Shown: positions 1 through 7,152 of the stretch, piece after piece
Layout: the number at the start of each line of letters is the position of its first letter
How positions within the stretch are numbered: position 1 is the first letter of the stretch
Source: Peptococcaceae bacterium
GTDB taxonomy: Bacteria > Bacillota > Desulfitobacteriia > Desulfitobacteriales > Desulfitobacteriaceae
NCBI GenBank assembly: GCA_031289815.1
Contig: JAITOS010000076.1
Location: forward strand, 1-9,654
Length of the DNA stretch: 9,654 nucleotides
Direction: 5' to 3'
The notes under the pieces: model-generated
Told to the model about the DNA's origin: nothing
Databases searched by the model: none
Seen by the model: only the letters and a program-made list of their open reading frames with translations
Made by a program: the position numbers and the translations under genes

Positions 1-44
1 CCATGATGGAGCCGGTGGCCGAGTTGGAGAAGGCGCGGGGATGA
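1..44 (+). CDS. carA: C-terminal tail of a probable carbamoyl-phosphate synthase small subunit (partial)
   Basis: An open frame enters from the left edge (first full codon at 3) and ends at TGA 42-44; the visible residues read MMEPVAELEKARG. This is too short to identify by homology. The assignment is inferred from position: in Bacillota the glutaminase subunit gene carA (pyrAA) lies directly upstream of carB, and CarA proteins often end in a short helical tail of this kind. CarA would hydrolyse glutamine and pass ammonia to CarB. A spacer of about 120 nt separates this stop from carB, longer than the other junctions of the operon; it shows no clear promoter or terminator. It could instead be the end of another gene. 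Confidence 0.45.
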   Translation, partial: MMEPVAELEKARG

Positions 45-150
45 GCCGGAGGAGAGGGAACGCTTTTGAGAGGCGGAATTTTCAGGTGAAAGAATTTTAG
101 GCGAAAGAACATAGAACAAAGAATAATGAATGCGCTGGAAATGAAATGCT

Positions 151-157
151 GAGGGGG
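151..157 (+). promoter_or_regulatory. Ribosome binding site that decides the carB start
   Basis: GAGGGGG lies 6 nt before the GTG at 164-166. It would overlap or abut the two in-frame ATG codons at 146 and 158, so neither is a good start. The residues after the GTG (PKQDWRKVLVIGSGP) also line up with the usual CarB N-terminus, M-P-K-x-x-x-x-K-[IV]-L-V-I-G-S-G-P. The GTG is therefore preferred. Confidence 0.65.
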
Positions 158-163
158 ATGGAT

Positions 164-3100
164 GTGCCTAAACAAGATTGGCGGAAAGTTTTGGTGATCG
201 GATCGGGCCCGATTGTGATCGGTCAGGCGGCGGAATTCGACTACGCGGGGACGCAGGCCTGTCGGGCTTTGCGGGAAGAGGGAATTGAAGTGGTGCTGGT
301 GAATTCCAATCCGGCGACGATCATGACTGACCGGGAAGTGGCGAACAAGGTCTATATTGAACCGATCACCCTGGAAACGCTGGTGCGCGTGATTGAACGG
401 GAGAAGCCGGACGGTCTGCTGGCGAATATGGGTGGGCAAACCGGCCTGAATATGGGTTTCCAATTGGCGCAGAACGGCATTTTAGAGCAGACGGGTGTGA
501 CCATGCTGGGGACGACGCCGCAGAGTATCCAGAAAGCGGAAGACCGGGAGAGCTTTCGTTCCCTGATGTACGAGATCGGGGAAGCGGTTCCGCCCAGCGG
601 CATTGTGGAAAATGTGGAAGACGCTTTGCTCCTGATCGAGGAGATCGGCTATCCGGTGATTATCCGTCCGGCCTTTACTTTAGGCGGGACCGGCGGCGGG
701 ATTGCCAACACGCGGGAAGAGCTTATTGAGATTGCCAAGACGGGTCTGCGGGCGAGCCTGATCGGCCAGATTCTGGTGGAACGCAGTGTGACGGGCTGGA
801 AAGAAATCGAGTTTGAAGTGCTGCGGGATAGCTTAGGGGATTGTATCACCGTTTGTCATATGGAAAATATCGATCCGGTAGGCGTGCACACCGGCGACAG
901 TATCGTGGTCGCGCCTTGCCAAACGCTGACCGACCGGGAGGTTCAAACCTTGCGCTCCGCTTCCCGCAAGATTGTCAGCGCCCTGGGGATTGTGGGCAGC
1001 TGTAATATTCAATTCGCCCTGCACCCGGAAAGGCTGGAATATGTCGTGATTGAGGTCAATCCGCGGCTCAGCCGCTCCAGCGCTCTGGCTTCCAAGGCGA
1101 CGGGGTATCCGATTGCCAAGATCGCCGCGAAGCTGTCGATCGGCTATCATTTATCGGAATTGACTAACGCGGTGACGGAAAAGACCTCCGCCTGTTTTGA
1201 ACCGGCGTTGGATTATGTGGTGGTCAAGATCCCCCGCTGGCCCTTTGATAAATTCACGGAGGCCGACCGCACCCTGGGGACGCAAATGAAAGCGACCGGC
1301 GAGGTCATGGGTTTGGGGCGCAATATTGAAACCGCGCTGCAAAAGGCGATTCGCTCCCTGGAAATCAAAATCTTCGGACTGTTGCTGCCGGAATTCGAAC
1401 AGCTGGGGGATGAGGAACTCAGACCGCTGTGTATCCAGGCCCATGACCGGCAGCTCTTTTGTCTGGCGGAAGCGCTCCGCCGAGGCTGGACGGTGGAGGA
1501 ACTGGCGGCTATCAGCCATTGGAATCCGTATTTTCTGGGCGTGATTGCGCGTTTGGTGAAGACGAGCGGCGAACTGGCGCTCGCTCCTTGGGATGAGAAT
1601 TTGCTGCGCAAGGCGAAGAAGCTGGGGTTTGCGGACCTGGAGATCGCCCGTCTGTGGCATTGCAGTGAGGAAGAGGCGTATCGCTTCCGTCTAAAACAGG
1701 GAATGCTGCCGGTATTTAAGACGGTGGACACCTGCGCGGGTGAGTTTGAAGCGGTCACTCCCTACTATTATTCCAGCTATGATCAGGAAGATGAAGGCCG
1801 GGACAGTCAACGGCGTAAAATCGTGGTTCTGGGTTCCGGGCCGATCCGGATCGGACAGGGGATCGAGTTTGACTATTGCTCGGTACACGCCGTACTGGCT
1901 TTGCGTCGGGCGGGGATTGAAAGCGTCATTATCAATAACAATCCGGAAACCGTCTCTACGGATTTTGACACCGCGGATCGTTTGTACTTTGAACCGCTGA
2001 CGCTGGAGGATGTGACCGCCGTTCTGGAAAAGGAAAAACCGGAAGGGGTGGTCGTGCAATTCGGCGGCCAAACGGCCATTGGTTTGGCGAGACCTTTAGC
2101 GGAAAGAGGGTACCGCATTCTGGGGACTTCGGTGGAAGATACGCACCGGGCGGAGGATCGCAGCGTCTTTGATCAGGTGTTGCAGCAGATTGGGGCGAAA
2201 CGGCCGCGGGGCGCTTGGGCGAGCAATGATGAAGAAGCGGCGAAGGTGGCGCATTTGATCGGTTTTCCTTTAATGGTGCGCCCTTCCTATGTCCTGGGCG
2301 GTCGGGCGATGGAAATCGTCTACGAAAAATCTGAGCTCAAGGAAGTCGTCTACCGGGCGATGCAGGAATCCCCCGGGCAGGAAATTTGGCTGGATCAGTT
2401 CCTGATCGGTACGGAAATCGAGGTTGACGCCGTCACGGACGGAGAGACGGTATTTATTCCGGGGATCATGGAGCACGTGGAAAGAGCCGGTGTCCACTCC
2501 GGCGATTCGATTGCGGTTTACCCGCCGCAGACGATTTCCAAAGCCACGGAACATCGGGTAGAACAATTGACGATTGAGTTGGCCAGAGCGCTGAAGATTC
2601 GCGGTCTGTTAAATATCCAGTTTGTCTTGGCCCAAGGGGAAGTCTATGTGTTGGAAGTCAATCCCCGTTCCAGCCGCACGGTGCCGTTTCTGAGCAAGGT
2701 GACGGGTGTGCCGATCGTGGATCTGGCGACCCAGGCCATTCTGGGGAAATCGCTGACACAGCTGAAAATACCGCATGGCTTGGGTCCGGTGGCCGATAAA
2801 ATTGCGGTCAAAGCGCCGGTGTTTTCCTTCTCCAAGCTGTTGCAGGTAGAACCTTCCCTGGGGCCGGAGATGAAATCGACCGGCGAGGTGATGGGCTGGG
2901 ATTACAGCTTTGAGAAAGCGCTGTACAAGGCGTTGCTGGCGGCGGGGATTTCTATGGTGACTCACGGCTGTATCCTGGTGACCCTGGCGGATCGGGATAA
3001 AGACGAAGGCGTGTCTCTGATGGAGCGCTTCAGCAATCTGGGATTCCGGATTATGGCTACGGAAGGGACGGCGGCGAAGGCGAAGGCGCGGGATATTCCC

Positions 3101-3391
3101 ATAGAGCTCGTGTCCAAGCTGCATCAGGGATCAACGGAGATTTTAGACGCGATTCGCGATCAGCGCGTACAATGTGTGATCAATACGACGACCCACGGGC
3201 GGCTTCCGGCCAGCGACGGCTTCGCGATCCGCCGCGCCGCGGTGGACAGGGGGATTCCTTGCTTTACCAGTCTGGATACGGCGGCGGTTTGGCTGCATAC
3301 TCTGGAAAATATGCTGCCGAATATCATGCCGCTGGCGGAGGATCGCCGAACGGTTCAAATACCCAGATTTGGCGTGGAAAAGAAGGGGTGA
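164..3391 (+). CDS. carB: Carbamoyl-phosphate synthase large subunit (CarB/PyrAB)
   Basis: This subunit makes carbamoyl phosphate from bicarbonate, ammonia delivered by CarA, and two ATP, the first step of pyrimidine and arginine synthesis in the cytosol. From the GTG start it has 1075 residues, normal for the family. Order: first ATP-grasp half (about 1-400) with VIGSGPIVIGQAAEFDYAG near the N-terminus, GVHTGDS with H242, and the metal-binding IEVNPRLSRSS (E297, N299); an oligomerisation region (about 400-545); a second, homologous ATP-grasp half starting with VLGSGPIRIGQGIEFDY and containing LEVNPRSSRT (E831); then a methylglyoxal-synthase-like allosteric domain (about 935-1060) with T966-x-x-T969 and K985, which match the E. 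coli effector phosphate-binding residues T974, T977 and K993. No key residue appears lost. The stop lies 5 nt before the preferred pyrK start. Whether this copy serves pyrimidine only or also arginine synthesis cannot be told here. Confidence 0.98.
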   Translation: MPKQDWRKVLVIGSGPIVIGQAAEFDYAGTQACRALREEGIEVVLVNSNPATIMTDREVANKVYIEPITLETLVRVIEREKPDGLLANMGGQTGLNMGFQLAQNGILEQTGVTMLGTTPQSIQKAEDRESFRSLMYEIGEAVPPSGIVENVEDALLLIEEIGYPVIIRPAFTLGGTGGGIANTREELIEIAKTGLRASLIGQILVERSVTGWKEIEFEVLRDSLGDCITVCHMENIDPVGVHTGDSIVVAPCQTLTDREVQTLRSASRKIVSALGIVGSCNIQFALHPERLEYVVIEVNPRLSRSSALASKATGYPIAKIAAKLSIGYHLSELTNAVTEKTSACFEPALDYVVVKIPRWPFDKFTEADRTLGTQMKATGEVMGLGRNIETALQKAIRSLEIKIFGLLLPEFEQLGDEELRPLCIQAHDRQLFCLAEALRRGWTVEELAAISHWNPYFLGVIARLVKTSGELALAPWDENLLRKAKKLGFADLEIARLWHCSEEEAYRFRLKQGMLPVFKTVDTCAGEFEAVTPYYYSSYDQEDEGRDSQRRKIVVLGSGPIRIGQGIEFDYCSVHAVLALRRAGIESVIINNNPETVSTDFDTADRLYFEPLTLEDVTAVLEKEKPEGVVVQFGGQTAIGLARPLAERGYRILGTSVEDTHRAEDRSVFDQVLQQIGAKRPRGAWASNDEEAAKVAHLIGFPLMVRPSYVLGGRAMEIVYEKSELKEVVYRAMQESPGQEIWLDQFLIGTEIEVDAVTDGETVFIPGIMEHVERAGVHSGDSIAVYPPQTISKATEHRVEQLTIELARALKIRGLLNIQFVLAQGEVYVLEVNPRSSRTVPFLSKVTGVPIVDLATQAILGKSLTQLKIPHGLGPVADKIAVKAPVFSFSKLLQVEPSLGPEMKSTGEVMGWDYSFEKALYKALLAAGISMVTHGCILVTLADRDKDEGVSLMERFSNLGFRIMATEGTAAKAKARDIPIELVSKLHQGSTEILDAIRDQRVQCVINTTTHGRLPASDGFAIRRAAVDRGIPCFTSLDTAAVWLHTLENMLPNIMPLAEDRRTVQIPRFGVEKKG

Positions 3392-3396
3392 AAACG

Positions 3397-4206
3397 GTGT
3401 TGACGAATATGCGCGTGATCGCTCATGAGCGTTTGGGAGACGATGTGAATATACGCCGCTTGGTATTGGAGGGCGAGGCCGCGGCTGAAGCACAGCCGGG
3501 TCAGTTTTTACATATCCGGGCGGCGGACGCGCTGGATCCTCTATTGCGTCGGCCTTTGAGTATCGCGGCTATTGATAGAAGCCAGCGCCGCTTAACGGTT
3601 CTCTACCGGATCAAGGGACGCGGTACCCAGGTGCTGGCCGCCGTGCCGGTGGGGGGGATGCTGGATGTCTTGGGGCCCTTGGGCCGGGGATTTCAGGTTC
3701 CGTCAACGGGAGAACTGATCCTGGCGGCGGGCGGTATTGGCGTTTTTCCCTTATTAGCGCTGGCGGCAGCGGCGGCAGAGCGGCAAGTAAAGACGACCTT
3801 ATTTTGGGGCGGCGAGGACCGGGCCTTTTTTGACAACGCCGGTCTGAGGCTGTGGCGGGACTTGGGAACGCCGTTGTCTTTAGCGACGATGGACGGGAGC
3901 TTGGGCAGGAAAGGTTTGGTCACGGAGCTGTTAGGGTTGTGGTGGCAGGAGCGGACGGCGGCGAAAGAGCCAGTGTTTATGGCCGCCTGCGGGCCAGCCG
4001 GTATGCTGAAAGCGGTCAGCCTGTGGGCGCAAACGAAGGCGGTTTCCCTGGAGGTCTCTCTGGAGGAAAGAATGGCCTGCGGTCTGGGAGCCTGTTTGGG
4101 ATGCGCTTGTCAGGGTCGCGATTCGGAAGGGCGGCTCAAGAATCTAAAGGTCTGCACCGACGGCCCGGTTTTTAAAGCGGAGGAGGTAGAGTGGGATGCC
4201 GGTTGA
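3397..4206 (+). CDS. pyrK: Dihydroorotate dehydrogenase B electron-transfer subunit (PyrK)
   Basis: PyrK carries FAD and a [2Fe-2S] cluster and moves electrons from the FMN of PyrD to NAD+. From the GTG at 3397 it has 269 residues, close to the usual length of about 255-265. Visible parts: the FAD-binding motif R52-P-L-S55 of the ferredoxin-reductase fold, the glycine-rich LAAGGIGVFPLL (about 109-120) and AACGPAGML of the NAD-binding half, and the cluster cysteines C228, C233, C236 and C253 with the C-x4-C-x2-C-x16-C spacing of the family; C238 is extra. The start is chosen because AAGGGG (3383-3388) lies 8 nt upstream; an in-frame GTG at 3388 overlapping the carB stop, or the TTG at 3400, is possible. 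The in-frame reading upstream of these overlaps carB and is not coding. The 3' end overlaps pyrD by 11 nt, suggesting coupled translation of the two partner subunits. Confidence 0.95.
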   Translation: MLTNMRVIAHERLGDDVNIRRLVLEGEAAAEAQPGQFLHIRAADALDPLLRRPLSIAAIDRSQRRLTVLYRIKGRGTQVLAAVPVGGMLDVLGPLGRGFQVPSTGELILAAGGIGVFPLLALAAAAAERQVKTTLFWGGEDRAFFDNAGLRLWRDLGTPLSLATMDGSLGRKGLVTELLGLWWQERTAAKEPVFMAACGPAGMLKAVSLWAQTKAVSLEVSLEERMACGLGACLGCACQGRDSEGRLKNLKVCTDGPVFKAEEVEWDAG

Positions 4207-5119
4207 TTTGCGCGTATCCCTGGCGGGGATTGATTTTCGCAACCCGGTGCTGACGGCTTCCGGTACCTATGGTTTTGGGAAGGAATACGCTCCGTACTGT
4301 CCGTTGGCAGAACTGGGCGGGATCGTGGTCAAAGGGATTACCCCGGAACCCAGAGCGGGCAACCCGGTACCCCGGCTGGCGGAGACTCCCGCCGGAATGC
4401 TGAACGCCATCGGCCTGGAAAATCCGGGCCTGGAGGCTTTTATAGCCCATGAATTACCCAGATTAAAAGCATTGCCGACCGCGGTGATCGCCAATATTTC
4501 CGGTTTTAGCGTGGAGGATTATCGCTTCATGGCTCGGTCGCTGCAAAGAGATTCCGGACTGGCGGCCTTGGAGGTCAATATCTCCTGCCCGAACGTCAAA
4601 CAGGGGGGGATGGCCTTTGGGACGGACCCCGCCGCCGCGGAGGCGGTCATAGCGGCAGTGCGGGCGGAAACCGATCTGCCGGTCATCGCCAAGCTCTCTC
4701 CCAATGTGACGGATATCGTGCTGCTGGCCAAGGCCGTACAACGCGGCGGCGCTGACGCGATATCCCTGATCAACACCCTGCTGGGGATGAGCGTGGATAT
4801 TGAAAACCAGCGTCCGGCTTTGGCTAATACCTTTGGCGGCCTGAGCGGACCGGCCATCCGTCCGCTGGCGGTGCGCATGGTCTGGCAGGTAGCGCAGGCC
4901 GTGGAGCTGCCGCTGATCGGCATGGGCGGCATTACCGTCTGGCAGGACGCGGTGGAATTTTTGCTGGCGGGCGCCAGTATGGTCAGTGTAGGCACCGCGA
5001 ATTTTATGAATCCTCAAGCGCCGCTGGATATTCGGCGCGGCATAGAGGCATACTGCGAACGGAAGGGAATCGCGGCTGTCAGTGAGTTGACGGGCCGGGC
5101 TTTGAGAGGAAAGGGATGA
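4196..5119 (+). CDS. pyrD: Dihydroorotate dehydrogenase B catalytic subunit, class 1B
   Basis: This FMN enzyme oxidises dihydroorotate to orotate and, with PyrK, forms the cytosolic NAD+-dependent heterotetramer. It has 307 residues in a TIM-barrel fold, usual for class 1B. The N-terminus LAGIDFRNPVLTASGTYGFG is the class 1 pattern. C131 in NISCPNVKQGG is the catalytic base that marks class 1 (class 2 enzymes use serine). Also visible are SLINTLLGMSVD and the phosphate-binding IGMGGITVWQDAVEFLLAGA near the C-terminus. There is no membrane-anchoring N-terminal extension, which again argues against class 2. A strong GGAGGAGGT RBS inside the end of pyrK precedes the ATG. The stop overlaps the pyrF start by 4 nt (ATGA). 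Having pyrK immediately upstream confirms the 1B type. Confidence 0.97.
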   Translation: MPVDLRVSLAGIDFRNPVLTASGTYGFGKEYAPYCPLAELGGIVVKGITPEPRAGNPVPRLAETPAGMLNAIGLENPGLEAFIAHELPRLKALPTAVIANISGFSVEDYRFMARSLQRDSGLAALEVNISCPNVKQGGMAFGTDPAAAEAVIAAVRAETDLPVIAKLSPNVTDIVLLAKAVQRGGADAISLINTLLGMSVDIENQRPALANTFGGLSGPAIRPLAVRMVWQVAQAVELPLIGMGGITVWQDAVEFLLAGASMVSVGTANFMNPQAPLDIRRGIEAYCERKGIAAVSELTGRALRGKG

Positions 5120-5835
5120 AGATGGTTTTGGCGGATGAGCGGAACAAGAAGGTCATGGTGGCGATGGATGTGGACAGCCGAGAACAGGCGCTGCTGATTG
5201 CCCGGCAATTGCAGGGCGGCGGCTGCTGGCTGAAAGTAGGGCTGGAACTCTTTTGTCATTATGGCGAGGGCATCGTCAGGGATTTTCAGGCGCTGGGCTT
5301 TCCGATCTTTCTGGACTTGAAACTCCACGATATTCCCAACACGGTGGAAAGAACGGTCAAGATCTTGGGGGCCTTGGGGGTGGAGATCATCAATGTCCAC
5401 GCCGGCGGCGGGTATGAGATGATGGCCAGAGCGGCGGACGCGGCGCGTCAGATCGGGGAAAACACGGGCAAAGAGCTGAAGGTGATCGGGGTCACGGTGC
5501 TGACGAGCTTGACGGAAGGGCAATTGCAAGCGGAGACCGGGGTGGCAAGAGGTTTGCAGGAGCAAGTGACCTCTCTGGCGCAATTGGCGCAAAAGGCGGG
5601 CTTGGACGGGGTCGTCGCTTCCGCGCGGGAGGTGACGGTTCTCCGCCAGACGTTGGGCGAGGAATTTCTGTTGGTCACGCCGGGTATTCGCCCGCCCAGC
5701 GCGGAGCATCAGGATCAGGCCAGAGTCAGTACGCCGCTGCAAGCCTTGGCGGACGGCAGCTCCTTTCTCGTGGTGGGGCGGCCCATCACCCAGGCGGAAA
5801 ATCCGCGGCAGGCGTTAGAGGCTCTGTGGGGCTAA
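5116..5835 (+). CDS. pyrF: Orotidine 5'-phosphate decarboxylase
   Basis: PyrF decarboxylates OMP to UMP, the last step of the de novo pathway. The protein has 239 residues, typical of the short bacterial form. The catalytic signature is complete: D67-L-K69-L-H-D72-I-P-N-T-V, with the D-x-K-x-x-D catalytic tetrad residues. VAMDVDS near the N-terminus supplies the substrate-binding aspartate, VTPGIRPP forms the phosphate-side loop, and VVGRPIT near the C-terminus carries the phosphate-binding arginine. The start ATG overlaps the pyrD stop and is preceded by GAGAGGAAAGGG; an in-frame ATG lies two codons later. The usual next gene, pyrE (orotate phosphoribosyltransferase), does not follow; an unrelated fic gene does. 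The pathway step between PyrD and PyrF must be encoded elsewhere. Confidence 0.97.
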   Translation: MKMVLADERNKKVMVAMDVDSREQALLIARQLQGGGCWLKVGLELFCHYGEGIVRDFQALGFPIFLDLKLHDIPNTVERTVKILGALGVEIINVHAGGGYEMMARAADAARQIGENTGKELKVIGVTVLTSLTEGQLQAETGVARGLQEQVTSLAQLAQKAGLDGVVASAREVTVLRQTLGEEFLLVTPGIRPPSAEHQDQARVSTPLQALADGSSFLVVGRPITQAENPRQALEALWG

Positions 5836-5913
5836 GGGGCGCGGTTAGCGGATCGGTGATATTCATTGCATGAGCGTAGCCTGGGTGCGGGGTGTGCGGA
5901 CTTGCTGTCGGCG

Positions 5914-5935
5914 TTTTGCTTCTGTTGGAGCAAAA
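5914..5935 (+). repeat. Small hairpin between pyrF and fic
   Basis: TTTTGCT (5914-5920) and AGCAAAA (5929-5935) are a perfect 7-bp inverted repeat around an 8-nt loop. It ends just before the fic Shine-Dalgarno sequence. There is no U-run after it, so it is not a convincing terminator for the pyr operon; it might influence fic translation, or be chance. Confidence 0.35.
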
Positions 5936-5936
5936 G

Positions 5937-5944
5937 AAAGGAGG
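5937..5944 (+). promoter_or_regulatory. Strong ribosome binding site fixing the fic start
   Basis: AAAGGAGG lies 6 nt before the ATG at 5951. The same frame is open back to an ATG at 5870, but that region has no comparable RBS and its translation (rich in R, C and V) does not resemble a Fic N-terminus. The start at 5951 is therefore preferred. Confidence 0.8.
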
Positions 5945-5950
5945 AGGGCG

Positions 5951-6772
5951 ATGAGCGAAAACCGAGACTACGCAAAACAGACCGAGCCTGAATATAAAGT
6001 GCGGAGTTACAACTGGAAAACGGCAATCGGATTGCAGCAAGTGGATGGGCTTACGCCGTCGAAATATCTGATTGAAACCGCCAACTCGAATATCAGCGGA
6101 GAGATTTCGCTTGCCGAAGCGGAGCGGCGTATCGCGGAATACTACGAGCAAAAGCCGGCGCTCTCCGACGAAGAAAAACGAAGCGAGGAGGCCGACAAGG
6201 TTGCGACTCACATCGCGCAGATTCTCGCAAATAAGACGTTCAAACTTGCGCCGATTGAATTACTCGCTATTCATCGTCAACTGTTTGACGGCGTCTTCGA
6301 GCACGCCGGAAAAATTCGCGACTGCAATATGTCAAAAAGCGAATGGGTTTTGGGCGAAGAGTCGGTTGTTTATGATGATTACAGAATGGCGCGAGAATCC
6401 CTTGAGTACGATTTTGAAAGAGAAAAAGCGTTTGACTATTCAAAGCTAGACGAGCGGCAAACCATTGAGCATATTGTGAAGTTTATCGCGGACTTATGGC
6501 AAATTCACGCGTTCCGCGAGGGCAATACGCGTGCAATTGCCGTGTTCACGATAAAGTATCTCCGCACGTTCGGCTACGACGTGACGAACGACACGTTTGA
6601 AAAACATTCGTGGTATTTCCGCAACGCGCTTGTGAGAGCGAACTACAACAACCGCAAAGACGGGATTGTCGCAACGCGAGTCTATCTCACTCACTTCTTT
6701 GAGAATCTGTTTTTCGGCGGAAAACACGAACTGCGGAACAGGAGTTTGCACGTGCGGGAGGGAAATGCATAA
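5951..6772 (+). CDS. Fic-domain protein with fused VbhA-like antitoxin segment
   Basis: This 273-residue protein belongs to the Fic/DOC family, whose members usually transfer AMP from ATP to a hydroxyl of a target protein. The core motif H186-A-F-R-E-G-N-T-R194 keeps the catalytic His, Phe, Gly-Asn and first Arg of HxFx(D/E)GNxR; the usual second glycine is Thr and the later Arg is absent. Upstream, HAGKIRDCNMSKSEWVL is the typical Fic flap region. Residues about 24-70 (IGLQQVDGLTPS, then SGEISLAEAERRI) resemble the VbhA-type antitoxin helix pattern S-x-x-x-E-G-L-x-P-S followed by GEIS-x-E-E. The inhibitory Ser and Glu positions read L28 and D32. Fused antitoxins normally block ATP binding, so the protein may be self-inhibited. 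It has its own RBS, no separate antitoxin gene is seen, and base composition is more A+T-rich than the pyr genes. Family membership is firm; target and activity are unknown. Confidence 0.9.
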   Translation: MSENRDYAKQTEPEYKVRSYNWKTAIGLQQVDGLTPSKYLIETANSNISGEISLAEAERRIAEYYEQKPALSDEEKRSEEADKVATHIAQILANKTFKLAPIELLAIHRQLFDGVFEHAGKIRDCNMSKSEWVLGEESVVYDDYRMARESLEYDFEREKAFDYSKLDERQTIEHIVKFIADLWQIHAFREGNTRAIAVFTIKYLRTFGYDVTNDTFEKHSWYFRNALVRANYNNRKDGIVATRVYLTHFFENLFFGGKHELRNRSLHVREGNA

Positions 6773-6815
6773 TGAACGTGTTTTCAATACCGCTCTCTGC
6801 GGCTCATTTTTCGGC

Positions 6816-7052
6816 TTATTGTAATAGCCGCTTCCCTTCCGTTTTAGGTATCACAGACGGTTGCGCTCCCCGCTTCGCCGGTTTCATAAACCGCTCGGCG
6901 CGTCCTTTGTCGTCCTCATATTTTTCGTAAACTTTTCGTTAGTTGCCGCATTGCGCGAAGGGTTGTTTGCCGCGCTAATATAATACGTCATCGGTGTCCG
7001 TCATGAGCCGCTTGCCCTCATCAGAATGTACGATGTATAATAAAATAGCGGC
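6816..7052 (-). pseudogene. Decayed coding remnant, minus strand, unidentified
   Basis: Between fic and the dehydrogenase, one minus-strand frame reads about 78 codons of protein-like, charged sequence interrupted by two in-frame stops. Segments are LLYIVHSDEGKRLMTDTDD ahead of the first stop, and VYEKYEDDKGRAERF then PAKRGAQPS after the second, ending at a TAA (6816-6818). Having both halves in one frame with stops between them suggests a broken gene, not a functional one; no start codon or RBS is evident. I do not recognise the family. Its place behind fic suggests leftover cargo of the same accessory segment. It could also be chance open sequence. Confidence 0.4.
7012..7041 (+). promoter_or_regulatory. 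Candidate sigma-A-type promoter for the alcohol dehydrogenase
   Basis: TTGCCC (7012-7017), an 18-nt spacer, and a perfect TATAAT (7036-7041) lie about 110 nt before the dehydrogenase start. The -10 is exact and the -35 matches four of six bases. A second TATAAT at 6979-6984 has no -35 at a normal distance. The call rests only on consensus. Confidence 0.4.
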
Positions 7053-7152
7053 TTACGCTGGTGGTGAGCGAAAAACAACAGCAGCGCGTCCGGCTTCTGC
7101 GGGGTTAAATTCACAGAGAAAGCGCGTTGCGCAAAGAAGGGATGATGGATTC

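Noticed and set aside
4463..5742. Minus-strand open frames antisense to pyrD and pyrF (184 and 242 codons)
   Set aside because: The sense strand encodes complete conserved enzymes; the antisense translations are compositionally skewed and have no family features.
5836..5950. Start of a pyrE gene after pyrF
   Set aside because: No open frame with orotate phosphoribosyltransferase motifs is present; the next gene is fic.
6790..6811. CCGC-TCTCT-GCGG followed by a T-rich tract as a terminator for fic
   Set aside because: The stem is only 4 bp and the T-run begins 4 nt after it; too weak to call.
6772..6930. Small plus-strand frame (about 52 codons) overlapping the fic stop by 1 nt, with a purine-rich GGGAGGG 9 nt upstream
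   Set aside because: The residues (rich in S, F and R) show no protein-like pattern, while the opposite strand here reads as the more convincing, though decayed, coding remnant. A tiny fic partner cannot be fully excluded.
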